Origin: Paracoccus binzhouensis
GTDB lineage: Bacteria; Pseudomonadota; Alphaproteobacteria; Rhodobacterales; Rhodobacteraceae
NCBI RefSeq assembly: GCF_016446475.1
Contig: NZ_JAEHFP010000033.1
Coordinates: forward strand, 1 to 37,948
DNA length: 37,948 nucleotides
Direction of reading: 5' to 3'
In this document: positions 9,934 through 18,826 of the stretch, in pieces
Numbering within the stretch: position 1 is the first letter of the stretch
How the letters are laid out: the number at the start of each line of letters is the position of its first letter
The notes under the pieces: generated by a model
The model's database searches: none
The model's input: only the letters and a program-made list of their open reading frames with translations
Told to the model about the DNA's origin: nothing
Position numbers and translations under genes: made by a program

Positions 9934-10650
9934 TCAGCCGATGCGGCGGAAGCGCGGCACCGACTGGCTGTTGTCGAAGAAGGGCACCGAGGCCGGCGGC
10001 AGCAACGGGCCGTCTCCGGCCTGCGCCACCAGGCTGGCCAGTTCGGCCAGCACAACTTCGGTGATGAAGGGCAGGTCCAGCGCCCGCGCCTCGGGCAAGG
10101 GCACCCAGTGCAGGTGCGAAAGCTCGTCGCAGGCGGCGCCGAAATCGTTGCGGTCGCCATGCAGGCGCTCGGCATCGAGCAGCAGGAAACGCGCGTCGAA
10201 GCGGCGCGGCCGGCCCGGCGGGGTGATCGCCCGGAACAGGAAGATCAGCGTCGAGGGGTCGGGGGCAAGGCCCGCGCCGGCGTAATGGTCCCAGCCCTCG
10301 GGCGCGGGGCCGGGCTGGCCGGTCAGCAGGCCGGTCTCCTCGGCCAGTTCGCGCAGCGCGGCGGCGGCCAGCGCATCGGGGGTGACGGTCGCGCCGGGCA
10401 GCGGGTCGACCGCCAGCCGGGCCGCCGTCTCGGCCGAAAGCGCGCCGCCCAGCCGTGCCCCGGCATCGGCGGCATCCACGGCGCCGCCGGGAAAGACGTA
10501 TTTCGACGGCATGAACACCGCCGAGGCGCCCCGCTGCCCCATCAGCACCGAGGGGCCGCCGGGGGCGCTGCGGTCCAGGACCAGCACGGTGGCCGCATCG
10601 CGGATCGGCATCTCGGCCGGCTTGCCTTCGCGCAGGGCCGCGCCGCTCAC
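9934..10650 (-). CDS. NUDIX hydrolase, NUDT7/NUDT19-like
   Basis: 238-aa hydrolase of a nucleoside-diphosphate-linked substrate; the NUDT7/19 group cleaves CoA derivatives. FPGG (residues 53-56) and the metal-binding RELAEETGL (100-108) are present. They are separated by an insertion of about 35 residues, which is typical of this group, and the first half of the Nudix box is degenerate. I chose the GTG at 10650 because it overlaps the DUF983 stop as GTGA, implying coupling. An internal ATG at 10611 (MPIRDAATVLVL) matches where many relatives begin and is a real alternative. Co-directional with DUF983. Confidence 0.85.
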   Translation of the reverse strand: MSGAALREGKPAEMPIRDAATVLVLDRSAPGGPSVLMGQRGASAVFMPSKYVFPGGAVDAADAGARLGGALSAETAARLAVDPLPGATVTPDALAAAALRELAEETGLLTGQPGPAPEGWDHYAGAGLAPDPSTLIFLFRAITPPGRPRRFDARFLLLDAERLHGDRNDFGAACDELSHLHWVPLPEARALDLPFITEVVLAELASLVAQAGDGPLLPPASVPFFDNSQSVPRFRRIG

Positions 10651-11069
10651 GAGGCGCTGGCCTCGGCCGGGGCCGCCGGCTGCTGGCCGAAGCCGTGCAT
10701 GCGCCGTGCCCATTGGAAGCCGATCAGGCCGCCCTTGATCAGCGGCAGCAGCAGCAGCGACAGGATCACCGCGCCCAGGCTGAAGCCGATCAGCATTGCC
10801 ATGGCCGAGGGGCGATACATCATGTAGACCGCCAGCAGCAGCGGCGCCCCCAGATGCGAGACCAGCAGGATGGTCAGATAGGCCGGCCCGTCATCGGCGC
10901 GCTGATGGTGCAGCGCCTCGCCGCAATGCGGGCAGGACGGGTTCACGGCCAGGTAGCCCCGGAACAGCCGCCCCTGGCCGCAGGCGGGGCAGCGCCCCAG
11001 CGCGGCGCGCAGCACGGCCTGCTTGATCGGCCGTTCGGCCTCGGGCTCGGGGGAAAAGGCATGGGACAT
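10647..11069 (-). CDS. DUF983 family membrane protein
   Basis: 140-aa protein of unknown function with a zinc-ribbon-like N-terminal part: CPAC at residues 27-30 and CPHC at 46-49. Two membrane helices follow (about 68-86 and 92-112). This cysteine pattern plus two helices is the DUF983 layout. The start at 11069 is preceded by GGAACG. Its stop overlaps the GTG of the NUDIX gene, so they are translationally coupled. It follows the PleD-like gene after 98 bp and may be part of the same transcript. Confidence 0.88.
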   Translation of the reverse strand: MSHAFSPEPEAERPIKQAVLRAALGRCPACGQGRLFRGYLAVNPSCPHCGEALHHQRADDGPAYLTILLVSHLGAPLLLAVYMMYRPSAMAMLIGFSLGAVILSLLLLPLIKGGLIGFQWARRMHGFGQQPAAPAEASAS

Positions 11070-11167
11070 TCGCGCGTTCCTTTCCTGTTCCCGACCTATG
11101 TAGGGCAGGACCGGCTTGAAGAAAAGCGCGGCTTCGGTCCGAGGCGACAAAGCGTCGCAGGCATGGC

Positions 11168-12571
11168 TCAGGCATGGGCCATCTGCGGCGCGAGGACGAT
11201 GCGGTTGCGCCCCGAGGATTTCGCGTTCAGCAGCGCCCGGTCGGCGGTGGCCAGCAGGGTCTCCGGCTCGGCCGGCCATCCGCAACCGGGTCCGGCCTGT
11301 CCGACCGCCACGCCGACCGAGACGGTGACGCCAAGCGCGGCGCTGTCGCAGCCGGGCGGCAGGCAGACCGGCTCGGCCATCACCGCCTGGCGCAGCGCCT
11401 CGGCCACGCGGCGGGCCGAGCGGGCCGGGCAATCGGGCAGCGCCGCCAGGAATTCCTCGCCGCCGATGCGGGCCAGCAGCGCATCGGCGGGCAGGGCCGA
11501 GGCCAGGCGGGTCGCCACCTCGCCCAGCACCGCATCGCCGGCGGGATGGCCGTGGACGTCGTTCACCTGCTTGAAGCGGTCGATGTCCAGCAGCATCACC
11601 GCAAGGTCGCGCCCGGCCTGCTGCGCCTCGGCCGCCAGTTCGGCCAGCCGGGGCAGGGCATAGCGGCGATTGTGCAGCCCGGTCAGCGGATCGGTCATCG
11701 CCCAGCGCATGTTGCGCCGGGTCTCGTGCCGGCGGCGGTCGGCCTCGCGCTTGCGGGCCAGCTGGGCTTCCAGCCGCATCGCCGCCTCGGGTGCCGCCCC
11801 GGGGCTGGCGAGGTTCCAGCCCAGCACGTCGCCCGCGCCCAGATCCAGCGCCACCGGCGCCATCTCGGCCCGCTCGGGGCGCAGGGCGACGACGAAGGCG
11901 GCGTCGCGCGAATGCGGCCGCGAGCGCAGTTCCGAAAGCAGCCGCAGCCCGTCGCCCGGCTGCTGCGCATCCGCCGCGATCAGGTAGAGATCGGCCACCC
12001 GGCCCGAGGTCGCCTCGGCCAGCGCGCGTTCGGGGTCGGCGATGGCGATGGCGAAGCCGACCCGGCCCTGCAGGGCATGGCGCCAGCCCAGCGCCGTGGC
12101 CGGGCTGTCGGCCACGAAAACGGCGCGCGGCCGGTCGTCATGGGTAAAACCCGCCGCCGCCTCGGCCAGGCCGGGGGCCGGGGCCTCCAGCGCCCCGGCC
12201 CCTGCCTCGGGCTCGTGCCGCATCAGGCCGCGGATGCGGGCCAGCAGGGTCAGGTCGTCGCCGCCGGGCTCGATCAGGGCCGAGGCGCCGGCGCGCAGCG
12301 CCGCCACCCGATCCTCGCCCCGCGCCTGGACCAGCACCGGCGTTTCGCTCCCCTGCGGCAGGGCGCGCAGCGCCGCGCAAAGCGCCGCCCCGTCCATGTC
12401 GGGCAGGTTGGCGCCGATCAGCACGATGCGGGGATGGATCAGCCGCGCCATGCGCAGCGCGTCCTGGCCCGAGGCGGCGGTCGCCACCTCGTGACAGGCC
12501 GCGGCCAGCCGCACCTTCATGGTGATGCGGTTCGTCGGCACGCCGTCAACGACCAGAATCCGCCCCGCCAT
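11168..12571 (-). CDS. pleD: PleD-like diguanylate cyclase with degenerate receiver domain
   Basis: 467-aa REC-REC-GGDEF protein expected to make c-di-GMP. The GGDEF domain (about 290-460) has the DPLTGLHNRR lead-in (294-303) and an intact active site GGEEF (370-374). Unlike Caulobacter PleD, the residue at the REC1 phosphoacceptor position is Gly53 (IGANLPDMDG), the second acidic-pocket residue is Gly10, and the conserved Lys is replaced by Glu101. REC2 keeps Asp201 near the acceptor position. The inhibitory RxxD motif expected nine residues before GGEEF is absent (PADA instead). So activation by REC1 phosphorylation and product inhibition both look lost. The start at 12571 begins MAGRILVVDG; the open frame continues to 13756 antisense to other genes. 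A CtrA half-site lies 50 bp upstream. Confidence 0.9.
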   Translation of the reverse strand: MAGRILVVDGVPTNRITMKVRLAAACHEVATAASGQDALRMARLIHPRIVLIGANLPDMDGAALCAALRALPQGSETPVLVQARGEDRVAALRAGASALIEPGGDDLTLLARIRGLMRHEPEAGAGALEAPAPGLAEAAAGFTHDDRPRAVFVADSPATALGWRHALQGRVGFAIAIADPERALAEATSGRVADLYLIAADAQQPGDGLRLLSELRSRPHSRDAAFVVALRPERAEMAPVALDLGAGDVLGWNLASPGAAPEAAMRLEAQLARKREADRRRHETRRNMRWAMTDPLTGLHNRRYALPRLAELAAEAQQAGRDLAVMLLDIDRFKQVNDVHGHPAGDAVLGEVATRLASALPADALLARIGGEEFLAALPDCPARSARRVAEALRQAVMAEPVCLPPGCDSAALGVTVSVGVAVGQAGPGCGWPAEPETLLATADRALLNAKSSGRNRIVLAPQMAHA

Positions 12572-12620
12572 GCCTGCGCCCGCTTTACACCTGCTGCCCT
12601 GGCCCGCATCTTGCGCGGGA

Positions 12621-12629
12621 ATGGTTAAC
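12621..12629 (-). promoter_or_regulatory. Possible CtrA half-site upstream of the pleD-like gene
   Basis: On the minus strand bases 12629-12621 read GTTAACCAT, containing TTAACCAT, the CtrA half-site form known from Caulobacter. It lies 50 bp before the cyclase start, in the 114-bp divergent region shared with the DUF3572 gene. An 8-base motif can occur by chance, but TTAA is rare in this GC-rich window. Confidence 0.35.
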
Positions 12630-12685
12630 AAATCCTTTCCGGCGCCGCGGAAATCGCCGCCGGGTTTCACGAAAGCGAGAGCGGA

Positions 12686-12955
12686 ATGACGGTGACAGAG
12701 GCGCGCGACATTGCCGATACGGGCTTTGCCCATATCGCCGCGGACCCGGAACTGGTGGCGGCGCTGCTGGCGCAATCGGGCAGTGACGCGGCGGGGCTGC
12801 GCGCCATGGCGGCGCGGCCGGAATTCGCCGTCTTCGTGCTGGATTTCCTGCTGGAGCAGGACCAGCGCGTGCTGGACTTCGCCCGGGCCGCCGGTCTGCG
12901 CCCCGAGCGGGTGCAGATGGCCCGCGCGGTGCTGGGCGGCGGCGATCCCTGGTAG
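12686..12955 (+). CDS. DUF3572 family protein
   Basis: 89-aa acidic soluble protein. Residues 46-64 (EFAVFVLDFLLEQDQRVLDF) and a C-terminal helix ending in ARAVLGGGDPW match the small alphaproteobacterial DUF3572 family, which has no known function. The length is normal for the family. The start at 12686 is preceded by GAGCGG, a weak ribosome-binding site. It diverges from the pleD-like gene. Confidence 0.82.
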   Translation: MTVTEARDIADTGFAHIAADPELVAALLAQSGSDAAGLRAMAARPEFAVFVLDFLLEQDQRVLDFARAAGLRPERVQMARAVLGGGDPW

Positions 12956-13075
12956 CGCGCCGGTTCCGGAATCGGCGGGATGGCTCCTATCGGTAAAGCT
13001 GCCCATTGCGGGCGGCGCGCGGATGGGTGCCAATGGCGCACCGGCAGGCTGCCGGCCGATTTTCAGGAGATCCTT

Positions 13076-13459
13076 ATGAGACGCATTCTTGTCCCGACCC
13101 TGGCGCTGGCGCTGGCGCTGCTTGGCGGCGCGGCACTGGCGCAGACCGCGCCGAATCCCGACATGGCCATCGCCGCGGCGAAGAACCAGCTGGGCGTGCT
13201 GGAATATTGCCAGGCCGAGGGGCATATCGACGGCAAGGCGGCCGAGACCCAGGGCAAGATCCTGGCCATGCTGCCGGCGGCCCAGGATGCCGCGGCGGTC
13301 GAGGCCGCCTATGAGAAGGGCAAGACCGGCACTGTCAGCGCCATGGGCGTCGAGCAATCGCTGGCCGACGCGGCCAAGGCGCAGGGGGCCGAGGTGGCCG
13401 CGCTCTGCACGCAGATCGCCGCGGCGGTCGAGCAGGCGGCGGCCCAGCTGCCCCAGTAA
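13076..13459 (+). CDS. Small secreted protein with two cysteines
   Basis: 127-aa protein with a clear Sec signal peptide (basic MRR, hydrophobic core, cleavage after ALA near residue 22) and an Ala-rich, helical mature part. Cys45 and Cys111 are the only cysteines and could form a periplasmic disulfide. Similar short Rhodobacteraceae proteins are sometimes labelled 'pore-forming ESAT-6 family', but I see no direct evidence for that function. The start is fixed by CAGGAGA 5 bp upstream. It stands alone: 120 bp after the DUF3572 gene and followed by a strong terminator, so probably monocistronic and well expressed. Confidence 0.85.
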   Translation: MRRILVPTLALALALLGGAALAQTAPNPDMAIAAAKNQLGVLEYCQAEGHIDGKAAETQGKILAMLPAAQDAAAVEAAYEKGKTGTVSAMGVEQSLADAAKAQGAEVAALCTQIAAAVEQAAAQLPQ

Positions 13460-13489
13460 CGCGCCGCTTCGACGCGCCGCTCGCGGATG

Positions 13490-13519
13490 GCGCCCCCGAC
13501 CGCTTCGGGGGCGCTTTTT
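13490..13519 (+). terminator. Intrinsic terminator of the small secreted-protein gene
   Basis: GCGCCCCCGA (13490-13499), a 5-nt loop and TCGGGGGCGC (13505-13514) form a perfect 10-bp stem followed by five Ts. It lies 30 bp after the stop at 13459 and separates this unit from the convergent aminotransferase gene. Confidence 0.9.
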
Positions 13520-13527
13520 CATGCCGG

Positions 13528-14889
13528 TCAGGCGAGTTCGGCGAAGACCTTGTCGAGCGCCTGTTCCAGCTTCTCGAACATCTCGTCCATCTGCGCCTCG
13601 GTCAGGATGAAGGGCGGGCACAGTACCACCGATTGCCCCAGCGGCCGGCAGATCAGGCCCAGGTCGGTGCAGGTATTGGCAATGCGCTCGCTGACCGACA
13701 GCTTCGCGTCGAAGGGGGCCTTCGTGGGCTTGTCCCGGACCGCCTCCAGCGCCCACATGAAGCCGACGCCGCGATATTCGCCGATGTTCGGCTTTTCGGC
13801 CAGGCGGCGCAGGTTTTCCTCGAAGCGCGGTGCCAGGCGGTTCACGTTCTCGGCCAGCCCCTCGTTCATCACCACGTCGATGGCCTTCAGCGCGATGGCG
13901 CAGCCGACCGGATGGCCCGAGGCGGTGAAGCCGTGCGGGAATTCCTCGATGGCCTCGACGGCGGCCTCGACGCGGCCGGCCAGGTCGGGGCCAAGGATCA
14001 CCGCGCCCATCGGGAAGAAGCCCGCCGTCAGGTTCTTCGAGGAAATGATCGCATCGGGGATGAAGTCATAGGTCTCGCAGCCCCAGGTTTGGCCGGTGCG
14101 TCCGAAGCCGCAGATCACCTCGTCCGAAATCAGCGGGATGCCGTGTTTTTTCAGGATCGGCTGGACGGCCTGAAAATAGCCGCGCGCCGGGGGGATGACG
14201 CCCCCGGCGCCCATCACCGGCTCGGCGAAGAAGCCGGCGATGGTGTCGGCGCCCTCGCGGGCGATGACGTCCTCGAGCTCGCGCGCCAGGCGGGCGACGA
14301 ATTGCTCCTCGGTCTCGCCCGGCTCGCCGAAGCGCCAGTAATGCGGGCAGGTCAGGTGGATGAAGCCGGGCAGCGGCAGGCCGAACACCTCGTTATAGGG
14401 CTTGCCGGTCATGCTGGCCGAGACGGCAGTGACGCCGTGATAGGCGTTCCAGCGCGTCAGGATCTTGCGGCGCTGCGGCTTGCCCTCGGCCCGGTGCAGG
14501 AACCACAGCATCTTGACCATGGTGTCGTTCGCCTCGGAGCCGGAATTGGTGTAGAACACCTTGCCCGAGGCGAAGGGCGAGACCTGGATCAGCTTTTCCG
14601 ACAGCATCACCGTCTGGTCGGACATGCGGCCGAAGAAGGCGTGATAGCCGGGAAAGCGGTCGTATTGCGCCTTCGCCGCGGCGATCAGGCCCGGATGGTC
14701 GAAGCCCGCGACCATGTTCCACAGGCCGGAATTGGCGTCCAGGTAGCGCCTGCCATGCACGTCGAAGACATAGGGACCCTCGCCATGCGTCACCACGACC
14801 GTGCCCCGCTGGTGGACCGAGGGCATGTCGGTGAAGCCGTAGAGCGAATATGCCTCGGCCCGGGCTTCCCAGCTTTGCGGTTGGTTCAT
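13528..14889 (-). CDS. Class III aminotransferase (omega-amine:pyruvate type)
   Basis: 453-aa PLP enzyme moving an amino group from an omega-amine or beta-amino acid to an oxo acid. Visible features: substrate-gating YHAFFGR (82-88), cofactor phosphate motif NSGSEAND (115-122), Asp256 in ISDEVICGFGRTG for the pyridine nitrogen, and Schiff-base Lys285 in SSKNLTAG. The pattern fits the putrescine/taurine/amine:pyruvate group; the exact donor cannot be told from sequence. The start at 14889 (MNQPQSWEAR) has a perfect GGAGG 6 bp upstream, better than the alternative at 14907. No catabolic genes adjoin it. Confidence 0.93.
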   Translation of the reverse strand: MNQPQSWEARAEAYSLYGFTDMPSVHQRGTVVVTHGEGPYVFDVHGRRYLDANSGLWNMVAGFDHPGLIAAAKAQYDRFPGYHAFFGRMSDQTVMLSEKLIQVSPFASGKVFYTNSGSEANDTMVKMLWFLHRAEGKPQRRKILTRWNAYHGVTAVSASMTGKPYNEVFGLPLPGFIHLTCPHYWRFGEPGETEEQFVARLARELEDVIAREGADTIAGFFAEPVMGAGGVIPPARGYFQAVQPILKKHGIPLISDEVICGFGRTGQTWGCETYDFIPDAIISSKNLTAGFFPMGAVILGPDLAGRVEAAVEAIEEFPHGFTASGHPVGCAIALKAIDVVMNEGLAENVNRLAPRFEENLRRLAEKPNIGEYRGVGFMWALEAVRDKPTKAPFDAKLSVSERIANTCTDLGLICRPLGQSVVLCPPFILTEAQMDEMFEKLEQALDKVFAELA

Positions 14890-15051
14890 TGCCGCCTCCA
14901 TGATCATCCTTGCGGCCGAAGCTAGCCGGGCGTCCCGGCCCGTTCAATGGGGCCCGGCGCCGCGGGGGAAGGGGCCAGACCTTCCGCCCGGTTGCCGCAT
15001 CCGGCGACGGGGCGCAGACTGGCTGCGATGCACCCGCCCAAGGAGGACGCC

Positions 15052-15510
15052 ATGCGCAAGCTGTTGCTGGCCCCGCTGCTGCTTCTGCCGCTCGCGCCGC
15101 TGCCGGCGCCGGCCGAGGGGTTGATGATCGCGCCGGTGAAGCTGCTCGACACCTCGCACGAGGCCCGCGACCAGAGCGCGGATCACCAGCGCCGGCAGGC
15201 GCTGCTGGTCTCGGTCCTGGCCGAGGAACTGCCGGGCACGCCGATCACCGCGCAGCAGGTGGCCGCCGCCTGCCCTCGCGAGACCGCGGATTGCCTGGTC
15301 GCGCTGCTGCGCGACCGCGGTGGGGATCGCGGGCTGTTCGTGGTGGTGCAGAAGACCAGCACGCTGATCCTGCAGATCTTCGCCTCGCTGGTGGACCTGA
15401 AGGACGAGAGGCTGATCCTGCACAAGGAACTGAACTTCCGCGGCGACAACGACGAGTCCTGGCGCCGCGCCGGCCGATTCCTGGCGCGTCAGCTGCGCGA
15501 GCCGGGCTGA
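15052..15510 (+). CDS. Secreted protein, DUF2380/DUF3280-like
   Basis: 152-aa protein with a signal peptide ([17 protein letters not shown], cleavage near residue 21). The mature part begins with [10 protein letters not shown] and contains two cysteines (in ACPRETADC), then a beta-rich segment with [11 protein letters not shown] and [18 protein letters not shown]. The LLDTS start and the [14 protein letters not shown] end resemble proteobacterial DUF2380/DUF3280 proteins of unknown periplasmic function, but I am unsure of the family. The start at 15052 is fixed by AAGGAGGA. Its 3' end overlaps the convergent TfoX-domain gene by 22 bp. Confidence 0.8.
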   Translation: MRKLLLAPLLLLPLAPLPAPAEGLMIAPVKLLDTSHEARDQSADHQRRQALLVSVLAEELPGTPITAQQVAAACPRETADCLVALLRDRGGDRGLFVVVQKTSTLILQIFASLVDLKDERLILHKELNFRGDNDESWRRAGRFLARQLREPG

Positions 15511-15830
15511 GGCGCGATCAGGCCGATCTCGCGCAGGACGGCCTCGATGGCGGCGGGGCCAGTGCCGCGCATCTCGGCCAGCAGCGCGTCGAAATCCCGC
15601 CGCAGCCGGGCCTTTTCCTCGCCCCGGCAATCGTTCCAGGGCCGGCCCTGCAGCGCCATGTGCAAGACGTAATAGCCGATGAAATGCGGGCGTTCCCCCG
15701 CCCGCAACAGGGCGCGATAGGCCGCGTGCGCACCCATGGCCCGCAGCGCCCGCGCATCCGCCACCCCGGCCGCGACCAGCGCCCGGGCGGTGGCGGGGCC
15801 GATATTCGGCAATTCGGTCAGGTCGGTCAT
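15489..15830 (-). CDS. TfoX/Sxy C-terminal domain-only protein
   Basis: 113-aa protein. Residues 3-70 match the helix-hairpin-helix-like TfoX C-terminal domain ([17 protein letters not shown] near the start, then [19 protein letters not shown]). The usual N-terminal TfoX domain, which acts in competence regulation in gammaproteobacteria, is absent. The function in this group is unknown. The start used is the ATG at 15830; a TTG at 15851 with AGGGG upstream is an alternative. It overlaps the end of the preceding plus-strand gene by 22 bp and diverges from miaB by 69 bp. Confidence 0.82.
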   Translation of the reverse strand: MTDLTELPNIGPATARALVAAGVADARALRAMGAHAAYRALLRAGERPHFIGYYVLHMALQGRPWNDCRGEEKARLRRDFDALLAEMRGTGPAAIEAVLREIGLIAPQPGSRS

Positions 15831-15899
15831 TCCTTGCGCCCCGCTTTCCAAAGCCCCTGTCTTGCTGTATCAGCGCAGCAACTCCAAGGACAGCACGGC

Positions 15900-17231
15900 A
15901 TGACGGACCAAGCCAATACCCCGGCGGCGAAGAAGCTTTTCATCAAGACCTATGGCTGCCAGATGAACGTCTATGACAGTCAGCGCATGGCCGAGGCCAT
16001 GGGCGCCGAGGGCTATGTCCTGACCGAGAACCAGGCCGAGGCGGACATGGTGCTGCTGAACACCTGCCACATCCGGGAAAAGGCCGCCGAGAAGCTGTAT
16101 TCCGACCTGGGCCGGCTGAAGCCGCTGAAGGCCGAGCGCCCGGACCTGAAGATCGGCGTCGCCGGCTGCGTGGCCCAGGCCGAGGGCGCCGAGATCCAGC
16201 GCCGCATGCCGATCGTGGACCTGGTGGTCGGGCCGCAGGCCTATCACCGGCTGCCGGCCATGGCCCGCGCCGGGCGCGGCGTCGATACCGAATTCCCGGC
16301 CGAGGACAAGTTCGAGCACCTGCCCAGGCCCGCCGCCACCCGCCGCGCCCCCGCCGCCTTCCTGACCGTGCAGGAGGGCTGCGACAAGTTCTGCGCCTTC
16401 TGCGTCGTGCCCTATACGCGCGGGGCCGAAGTCTCGCGCCCCGTCTCGCGCATCCTGTCCGAGGCCCGCGACCTGGTCGCCCGCGGCGTGCGCGAGATCA
16501 CGCTGCTGGGCCAGAACGTCAACGGCTGGCACGGCGAGGGGCCCGAGGGGGCCGAATGGGGTTTCGGCCGGCTGATCCGGGCGATCGCGGAAATCGACGG
16601 GCTGGACCGCATTCGCTACACCACCAGCCACCCCAATGACATGGCCGACGACCTGATCGCGGCGCATCGCGACGAGCCGAAGCTGATGCCCTACCTGCAC
16701 CTGCCGGTGCAGTCGGGCAGCGACCGCATCCTCAAGGCGATGAACCGCAAGCACACGGTCGACCAGTATCTGCGCCTGATCGACCGCATCCGCGAGGCGC
16801 GGCCCGACATCATGCTGACCAGCGATTTCATCGTCGGATTCCCCGGCGAGACCGAGCAGGACCACCGCGACACCCTGGCGCTGGTGCGGGCGGTGAATTT
16901 CGGCACCGCCTTCAGCTTCAAGTATTCGCCGCGTCCCGGCACCCCGGCCTATGAGCGGCCCGAGATCGACGGCGACACCGCCGACGCCCGCCTGCACGAA
17001 TTGCAGGCGCTGCTGACCAGCCAGCAGAAGGCGGCGCAGCAGGGCATGGTCGGGCGTGAGCTGGGCGTGCTGTTCGAGAAGCCCGGCCGGTTGCCCGGCC
17101 AGATGGTGGGCAAGTCGGATTACCTGCACGCCGTCTTCGTCGAGGCGCCGCAGGCCGCGGTGGGCGACCTGGTCCGGGTGCGCATCACCCACAGCGCCCC
17201 GAATTCGCTGGCGGGCGAGCTGGTGGCCTGA
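15900..17231 (+). CDS. miaB: tRNA-2-methylthio-N6-dimethylallyladenosine synthase
   Basis: Radical-SAM methylthiotransferase that adds the 2-methylthio group to i6A37 of tRNAs reading UNN codons. It is 443 aa. The N-terminal UPF0004 domain binds one [4Fe-4S] cluster through Cys20 (TYGCQMN), Cys56 and Cys90. The radical-SAM domain has CDKFCAFC (Cys161, 165, 168). A C-terminal TRAM domain spans about 375-440. All six cysteines are present. I chose the ATG at 15900; the longer frame upstream is antisense to the TfoX-domain gene. It converges on a lipoprotein gene with 25 bp between stops. Confidence 0.97.
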   Translation: MTDQANTPAAKKLFIKTYGCQMNVYDSQRMAEAMGAEGYVLTENQAEADMVLLNTCHIREKAAEKLYSDLGRLKPLKAERPDLKIGVAGCVAQAEGAEIQRRMPIVDLVVGPQAYHRLPAMARAGRGVDTEFPAEDKFEHLPRPAATRRAPAAFLTVQEGCDKFCAFCVVPYTRGAEVSRPVSRILSEARDLVARGVREITLLGQNVNGWHGEGPEGAEWGFGRLIRAIAEIDGLDRIRYTTSHPNDMADDLIAAHRDEPKLMPYLHLPVQSGSDRILKAMNRKHTVDQYLRLIDRIREARPDIMLTSDFIVGFPGETEQDHRDTLALVRAVNFGTAFSFKYSPRPGTPAYERPEIDGDTADARLHELQALLTSQQKAAQQGMVGRELGVLFEKPGRLPGQMVGKSDYLHAVFVEAPQAAVGDLVRVRITHSAPNSLAGELVA

Positions 17232-17256
17232 CCCGCCGCCGAGGTTGGGGCGGGCG

Positions 17257-17649
17257 CTATTTCGCGCCCAGCCGCTCCAGTTCCGGGAACTTGTGCCAGG
17301 GCACGTCGCTGCGGTTGCAGATCGGGTGGTCCAGCGTGCCGCCGGCAGGCTTGCCGTCGCGCAGCGGGATGCCGATATTGTGCACGCCGGTATAGATGCC
17401 CGAGACGTTCTTGCTGTCCGCCCGGACGCAGACACCCTGCACGCCGTCGCCGAAGCTCGCCACGTTCGAGATCTCGGCATGGCGGATCGAGGCCGGGTCA
17501 TAGGCCAGCCGGGCGGCGCCGGCGGCCAGCTCGGCCCGCAGCGCGTTGCTGGGCGGGGTCGAGCGGGCGATGATCTCGCCGTATTCGTCGCGGACGCCGC
17601 AGGCGGCCAGCAGCAACAGGCTGCCCGCAAAGATCATGCCGAGTTTCAT
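17257..17649 (-). CDS. Small lipoprotein
   Basis: 130-aa protein with a type II signal peptide and lipobox LLAAC, Cys17 being the lipidated residue. The mature part has two further cysteines (in GVCVRADSKN and HPICNRSD) that could form a disulfide. I do not recognise a family with a known role. The start at 17649 has AAGGGGC upstream. The gene diverges from alr by 157 bp and converges on miaB; it looks monocistronic. Confidence 0.85.
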   Translation of the reverse strand: MKLGMIFAGSLLLLAACGVRDEYGEIIARSTPPSNALRAELAAGAARLAYDPASIRHAEISNVASFGDGVQGVCVRADSKNVSGIYTGVHNIGIPLRDGKPAGGTLDHPICNRSDVPWHKFPELERLGAK

Positions 17650-17806
17650 TTCATGCCCCTTGGTCCAATGCCGTCCTTGATAGCGAGGCTAACGGTGCAG
17701 CGCCGCGAAGAAAAGGCCAAGCTTTGCCGGCCGGCGCCCACGGGCCGCGCCAGATTCTTCGCCGCGGCATCTTGACGAGGGAACGGGCAGGGGCCATGCC
17801 GCTGGC

Positions 17807-18826
17807 ATGGGACTCGTCATCGATATTCCGGCCATCGCGGCCAACTGGAAGGCGCTTGCGGCCAAGGCCCCCGGCGCGCGGGCGGCGGCCGTCGTCAAGG
17901 CCGATGCCTATGGGCTGGGCGCCGCGCGCGTCGCGCCCGCGCTTTACGAGGCGGGCGCGCGGGACTTCTTCGTCGCCCTTGCCTCGGAAGGGCGCGCGCT
18001 CCGGCCGCTGCTGGCCGAGGATGCGCGCATCTTCGTGCTGTCGGGCCATATGGAGGGCGAGGATCTGGCGGGGCTGATCCCGCTGCTGAACAGTCCCGAG
18101 CAATTCTTCCGCGACCGGGCCTTGCGGCCGCGCGGGGCCTTCGGCATCCAGCTTGACAGCGGCATGAACCGGCTGGGCTTCGAGCCCGGCGAATGGGCCG
18201 CCGTACGCGCCGAGGCGCTGGCGGGCGGGCCGGCTCTGATCATGTCGCACCTGGCCTGCGCCGACGAGCCGGATCACCCGGCCAATGCCCGGCAGCGCGC
18301 CGCCTTCCGGGCGATGACCGAGGGCGTGGCAGCGCCGCGCTCGCTGGCGGCGACCGGCGGCATCCTGCTGGGCCCGGATTATCATTTCGATCTGGTGCGC
18401 CCCGGCATCGGCCTTTACGGCGGCGAACCCTTCACCGGGGCCCGGCCGGTGGTGACGCTGGCGCTGCCGGTGATCCAGACGCGCGAGGTGAAGCCCGGCG
18501 AATCGGTGGGCTACGGCTACAGCTGGACCGCCGCGCGCCCGTCGCGGGTGGCGACGGTGGCCGCGGGCTATGCCGACGGGCTGGCGCGGGCGCTGGCGCG
18601 GGACGGCAAGCTGAGCCTCTGGGCCGGCGAGCGTGCCTGCCCGGTGATCGGCCGCATCTCGATGGACCTGATCACCGTGGACGTGACCGACCTGCCGGAC
18701 GTGCCGCCGGCGCTGGAGATCCTGAATGCCCGGCAGGGCGTCGACGACCTGGCGGCGCTGTCCGGCACCATCGGCTACGAGATCCTGACCTCGCTGGGCC
18801 GGCGCTACGAGCGTCGCTGGCTGTGA
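17807..18826 (+). CDS. alr: Alanine racemase
   Basis: PLP enzyme making D-alanine for peptidoglycan. It is 339 aa, slightly short for the family. The PLP lysine is Lys31 in VVKADAYGLG, and the catalytic Tyr255 lies in AAGYADGLAR, followed by the conserved GRISMD (282-287). The start at 17807 is the first ATG giving a normal N-terminus; AGGGG lies about 15 bp upstream, so initiation may be moderate. Its stop overlaps the GTG of mlaE (GTGA), so alr and the transporter genes are translationally coupled. Confidence 0.95.
   Translation: MGLVIDIPAIAANWKALAAKAPGARAAAVVKADAYGLGAARVAPALYEAGARDFFVALASEGRALRPLLAEDARIFVLSGHMEGEDLAGLIPLLNSPEQFFRDRALRPRGAFGIQLDSGMNRLGFEPGEWAAVRAEALAGGPALIMSHLACADEPDHPANARQRAAFRAMTEGVAAPRSLAATGGILLGPDYHFDLVRPGIGLYGGEPFTGARPVVTLALPVIQTREVKPGESVGYGYSWTAARPSRVATVAAGYADGLARALARDGKLSLWAGERACPVIGRISMDLITVDVTDLPDVPPALEILNARQGVDDLAALSGTIGYEILTSLGRRYERRWL

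Noticed and set aside
13041..13064. Terminator after the DUF3572 gene (CCGGC-loop-GCCGG then TTTT)
   Set aside because: The stem is only 5 bp, the T-run is short and displaced, and it overlaps the leader of the next gene.
12572..13756. N-terminal extension of the PleD-like protein
   Set aside because: Runs antisense to the DUF3572 and secreted-protein genes and through the terminator at 13490-13519; the family start fits 12571.
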